Shown: piece after piece, positions 60,873 through 64,000 of the stretch | How the letters are laid out: the number at the start of each line of letters is the position of its first letter | Position numbering within the stretch: the first letter of the stretch is position 1 | Source: Pomacea canaliculata | Lineage: Eukaryota > Mollusca > Gastropoda > Architaenioglossa > Ampullariidae | Assembly: GCF_003073045.1 (NCBI RefSeq) | Contig: NC_037596.1 | Coordinates: forward strand, 26,820,392 to 26,884,391 | Reading direction: 5' to 3' | Length of the DNA: 64,000 nt | Program-made: the position numbers and the translations under genes | Notes under the pieces: generated by a model | What the model was told of the DNA's origin: nothing | The model's database searches: none | What the model saw: only the letters and a program-made list of their open reading frames with translations

Positions 60873-63268
60873 TCATAGTTCGAAGATAATGTCGTGTTTG
60901 GTGCCTTTCATCGTCTCGTAGAAGACCTCGTCAAACTCCTCGTTCTGACTCACTGTGAACCATAGTTCTTCCAGTCACCAACCTTCCTTTAAAATAAAAC
61001 CAGGAACATTCAAATATTTTACAAGTTGTGGCCACATATGTGGCTTAATCAAATGTGTGAAATACTGTTTGTGGCGCGCGGTTGATCATGATCAAGCTTC
61101 ATCTGTAACGTATATAGTAAGATGAGAGAGATGAAGGGAGAGATTTTAAAGAAGACTTCTGTGTTGTTGTTGCTCGAGAAAAGATTATCGATTCGACTGG
61201 CCATTGCTTGCAGATTAACGGACTTACAAAAACTTTTTTCAAGCGATCAGGAGATATAATATATATAAACTTTATAATAAAGCAAACATATATCTATATA
61301 CCCTAAAATTATGAACTGCACTACACAGGTTAAAAAAGCGTGACACAATCAAGTAAAAACCTATCTTCATTGATACCAAACCTTTGCGGAAAAATCCGGA
61401 AGAACCTTCTTTCCACAAATTCCTGAAATGGTCTTCTTTGATTTCTGGATTGTGGCTGGCAGATTTCAGCTTTTCGAAGCTACAGGCGTCTGCAATTTTC
61501 TCGCATAGCTCGCGAGATCTTTCCAGACCAAGGAAATCGTTTAATCGTACCACGTGATTAATGGGATCCTAAACAGCAGAGACAAATTAAGTTCATTAAC
61601 ATGATTCTCGGACGGGGGTGGGGTGGGGTGTGAATCAATTTAATAAAAACTAATATTTAGCATAATGCACCTCAACTGTCAGGATGGCCGAGCGGTCCAA
61701 GGCGCTGCGTTCAGGTCGCAGTCTGGTTCTCCAGGCGTGGGTTCGAATCCCACTTCTGACAATAGTTTTTAGTTCCCAAAATATTTTTTCACAAAGGCTT
61801 CTCTATTATATGAAATACAAAGTTATATACAGTGGTACCTCGACATACGAGTGCCCTGACATACGAGTGTTTTGAGATACGAGCCGCCGAGCGAGCGATA
61901 TTTTGCTTCGAGATAAGAGCAAGATTTGAGATACGAGGAATCGCACACTACACCGTCTAACACTGTCTAACAGTTTCTCCCACCTCAGACTAGACCTCAG
62001 TCTGTGTTGTGTGCTTGTTTCCCTCGTTTTCGAAGCATTTTTGATAAGTTGGGTTCGCGTTTTTTTGCTTTTTGTACATTTACAAAACTATCACATTTAT
62101 TTTTGTAACCATGGGTCCGAAGAAGAAGATGATGTCTAATGAATTAAAGCGCGAAATCGTAGAAAAACATGAGCAAGGTGTGCGAGTAATTGACTTGGCG
62201 AGGATGTACGGGTGTAGCACATCAATGATATGTTCTGAGCTTAAACAGGAGTTGATAAAGGGTACAACGCCAGCTAGGGGCGTTACAATAATTTCTAAGC
62301 TCCGGACTTCTCTCCATGAAAAGATGGAGAAACTATTGACTGTGTGGGTGACAGAGAAGCAGCTTCAAGGAGGAACCTTAACACAAAGCATCATGTGTGA
62401 GAAGGCACGAGCGATTTACGGTGATTTGCTGAAGCAGATCCCACACACTTCCACAAACGAAGAATTTAATATTTTTTATGGAATATGTATTTGTTATTCA
62501 TTAATAAATGTTTCTTCTTGTAAATACACTTTTTCTTATTCAAAAACACTTAACAAAAACAACTGAGGTGGTGTTTTGGGAGCTGGAACGGATTAATGGC
62601 ATTTCAATGAATTTCAATGGGGAAAATTGCTTTGAGATACGAGCAATTTGACATACGAGCAAGATTACGGAACGAATTAAACTCGTATGTCGAGGTACCA
62701 CTGTATTTGGTGACATGCATCTCCGTCTTACATGCAATTTACGAGTCAGAGAAATTTTAAACCTCTCCAGTGACCCACCCTTATTGCCTCTTCATACACA
62801 GCAACGAAGATTGGGTGTTCGGGGTGGTTGGCGATCTCTTTCTTCCAGTCGCGCGCCATGTCGAACCAGCGGTTGGTCCACACTGCATCAAACAGCCTTG
62901 GATCTGATCGAAGCAACCTAAATAGTCCACTCACCCTTCCTACCCCCAAAACACACACACACAAACACTGCACCCCATCCCCAACCCAACACATATCTCC
63001 CACTCACACACCACACACCCGGCCATCACCCCAACAAACTAGCTTGTCTGACTCAGTGATCAATCAGATTTCGATTGTGATGATAGATTATTATTGGCTG
63101 AGTAGATATTATAATATACTGTTGTATACCTCCTGTATACAGGAAAAGTTGCAGGAAGTCGGGCCATGACCCCTGGTAGCCAAGAACAGTCCAGTCCCGC
63201 ACGTGGTTGTATAAGGACACGGCCACATCCTTGGGGTTACGTAGCAGGTATACAATTTTCGTTTTCTT
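60873..63268 (-). CDS. Cytosolic sulfotransferase, 3' part
   Basis: Sulfotransferases move a sulfuryl group from PAPS to small hydroxyl or amine compounds. Four exons are seen on the minus strand: 63268-63130, 62903-62779, 61568-61382 and 60986-60873. Landmarks: KIVYLLRNPKDVAVSLYNHV (the RNPKDxxVS site that binds the 3'-phosphate of PAPS), WPDFLQLFL, FVAVYEEAIR, NDFLGLERSRELCEKIADAC, then FFRKG and GDWKN. The end is FTVSQNEEFDEVFYETMKGT (the KxxxTV-like dimer region), then IIFEL and a stop. The first three exons join in phase. The last exon has two apparent single-base losses: the junction does not give KVGDWKN in phase, and the FTVSQNEE part lies in a further frame. The 5' exons with the KTGTTW motif are outside the window. 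Which sulfotransferase it is cannot be told. Confidence 0.8.
61678..61761 (+). tRNA. tRNA-Leu (anticodon CAG)
   Basis: 84 bases with a full cloverleaf. The acceptor stem is GTCAGGA/TTCTGAC with discriminator A. The A-box is TGGCCGAGCGGTC, the anticodon loop TTCAGGT gives CAG, a long variable arm (TGGTTCTCCA region) is typical of tRNA-Leu, and the B-box is GGTTCGAATCC. A T-run (GTTTTT) for polymerase III termination starts a few bases downstream. It lies in an intron of the sulfotransferase gene, antisense to it. Confidence 0.96.
61830..62703. mobile_element. Tigger/pogo-type DNA transposon, internally deleted
   Basis: 874 bp, starting CAGTGGTACCTCGACATACG and ending CGTATGTCGAGGTACCACTG. The inverted repeats are perfect for about 23 bases and flanked by TA on both sides (61828-61829 and 62704-62705), the Tc1/mariner-superfamily target. 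Both ends carry several GA(G/C)ATACGAG subterminal repeats. Inside is the N-terminal part of a pogo-like transposase (62111-62566) that stops after the DNA-binding half, so the catalytic DDE half was lost. It lies in the sulfotransferase intron, 75 bp from the splice donor of the upstream exon, 69 bp after the tRNA gene. The intact ends suggest a young insertion. Confidence 0.93.
62111..62566 (+). CDS. Truncated pogo/Tigger transposase, DNA-binding half
   Basis: The frame starts in a strong context (ACCATGG). It encodes MGPKKKMMSNELKREIVEKH, then GVRVIDLARMYGCSTSMIC: the CENP-B/pogo-type helix-turn-helix. A second part includes KARAIYGDLLKQIPHTSTNE, the start of the second DNA-binding helix set (HTH_Tnp_Tc5 type). 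After FNIFY the sequence turns into AT-rich end sequence and stops. Full-length proteins continue with FKASRGW-like sequence and a DDE domain, so this is a deletion derivative of 151 codons. It may bind element ends but cannot cut. Confidence 0.75.
   Translation: MGPKKKMMSNELKREIVEKHEQGVRVIDLARMYGCSTSMICSELKQELIKGTTPARGVTIISKLRTSLHEKMEKLLTVWVTEKQLQGGTLTQSIMCEKARAIYGDLLKQIPHTSTNEEFNIFYGICICYSLINVSSCKYTFSYSKTLNKNN
62940..63030 (+). repeat. CA- and C-rich low-complexity run
   Basis: ACACACACAC- and CCCCAACCC-type sequence in the intron between two sulfotransferase exons (63130 and 62903). A simple repeat only. Confidence 0.7.
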
Positions 63269-64000
63269 CTGCAGGTAGAAAAAAATCGTTAGTCGTGGTT
63301 GTGGCCACAATTTGCGAAGAATTGTCAGCAGCAATATTACAAGAGCAAAATATTCACAGTGTCACAGGTAAGAGCATAATATTCTCGTGTACATATACAC
63401 ACGGAGAGAATTATATGACCTCTCTCACTCCTGCTTTTTTTTTTTTTACGGTGACATTTACAGTTGTTTTCTTTGTAACGGGTTGTATCAGTCTAATATA
63501 GGAAGCTGGTGGTACAGTTAAAGAAGGCATGCATGAGGTAAGAAAGTAAACTTCCAACTCTTAACCCTCATGGTAGAGGTTATATATAAAAATTAAAATT
63601 GGAAGCAATGCTTTTGCTTACACCTGACATAATTATCAATTGGTTATGAAAACTTCCCGGTCAGAATTGTAAATCATTGACCTTGAGAGTGTCCCAACTA
63701 TTCTGTTGGGGGTGAGATTAGTATTTTTTTTTTTATGTAAAAGGTGAGTGTGAAAAAAGCAAAAACACAATGTCAGAAGTGGGATTCGAACCCACGCCTG
63801 GAGAACCAGACTGCGACCTGAACGCAGCGCCTTGGACCGCTCGGCCATCCTGACAGTTGAGAGTGAGCGTACAATGTATAATAAAATTTTCACATCTGTC
63901 TTCAACGTACTAAAAATCAGGTATGTTCTAATATAATGTTTATAGGAACAAAAAATTAAGAAAGCAGATCATTTTCACATGTTTCGATCTGTTTTTCATC
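63269..64000. other. Upstream intron of the sulfotransferase gene
   Basis: Apart from the tRNA gene at 63771-63854 I see no exon here. The missing 5' sulfotransferase exons must lie beyond 64000 if the gene is whole. Confidence 0.4.
63771..63854 (-). tRNA. tRNA-Leu (anticodon CAG), inverted second copy
   Basis: On the minus strand the 84 bases are identical to the tRNA at 61678-61761, including the variable arm and discriminator base. The shared part extends a few bases upstream (CTCAACT). A T-run follows the 3' end (GTGTTTTT). It is in sense with the sulfotransferase gene and 2.0 kb from its inverted partner. Confidence 0.96.

Noticed and set aside
1-64000. CRISPR arrays, operons or bacterial-type systems
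   Set aside because: The window is eukaryotic, and no regularly spaced repeats or closely packed co-directional genes are present.

Overview
This is a eukaryotic nuclear window, about 60-65% AT by eye, with multi-exon genes, GT-AG introns, tRNA genes and many old transposable elements. The protein families, the LINE and tRNA-SINE types and the intron style fit an invertebrate, most likely a mollusc such as a gastropod. That assignment is inference from general knowledge, not from a search.

Layout. Positions 1-15.8 kb hold no gene I can support. This part carries repeat debris: LINE pieces, a diverged pair of ~0.9 kb repeats at 2.2-3.1 and 5.4-6.3 kb, and a complete-ended hAT DNA transposon at 11.6-14.0 kb with perfect 8-bp target duplications. 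Five conserved host genes follow. HAUS5 (+, 15.9-27.1 kb) is an augmin subunit for spindle microtubule branching. RABAC1/PRA1 (-, 29.3-33.1 kb) is a Rab/prenylated-protein membrane factor. TBCEL (+, 34.2-39.5 kb) is a tubulin cofactor E-like LRR and ubiquitin-like protein. PEX19 (-, 42.5-47.1 kb) is the peroxisomal membrane-protein chaperone with a C-terminal CaaX box. A BTB and C2H2 zinc-finger gene (-, 51.9-58.9 kb) completes the set. RABAC1 and TBCEL are head to head and appear to share a compact promoter. HAUS5/RABAC1 and TBCEL/PEX19 are tail to tail. At the right edge is the 3' part of a cytosolic sulfotransferase gene (-, 60.9-63.3 kb, 5' exons outside the window). Its span and upstream flank contain two identical tRNA-Leu(CAG) genes in opposite orientation and an internally deleted Tigger/pogo-type transposon.

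The host genes look like ordinary housekeeping neighbours. I see no operon-like logic and no defence or biosynthetic cluster. The points most worth a second look are: (i) about five single-base frame breaks in the zinc-finger gene and two in the last exon of the sulfotransferase, in otherwise conserved-looking coding sequence; (ii) a ~165-residue Ser/Thr-rich insertion inside the LRR domain of TBCEL; (iii) the inverted identical tRNA pair with a transposon between them; (iv) the hAT element with dense palindromic subterminal repeats; and (v) the diverged long duplicate near the left end.
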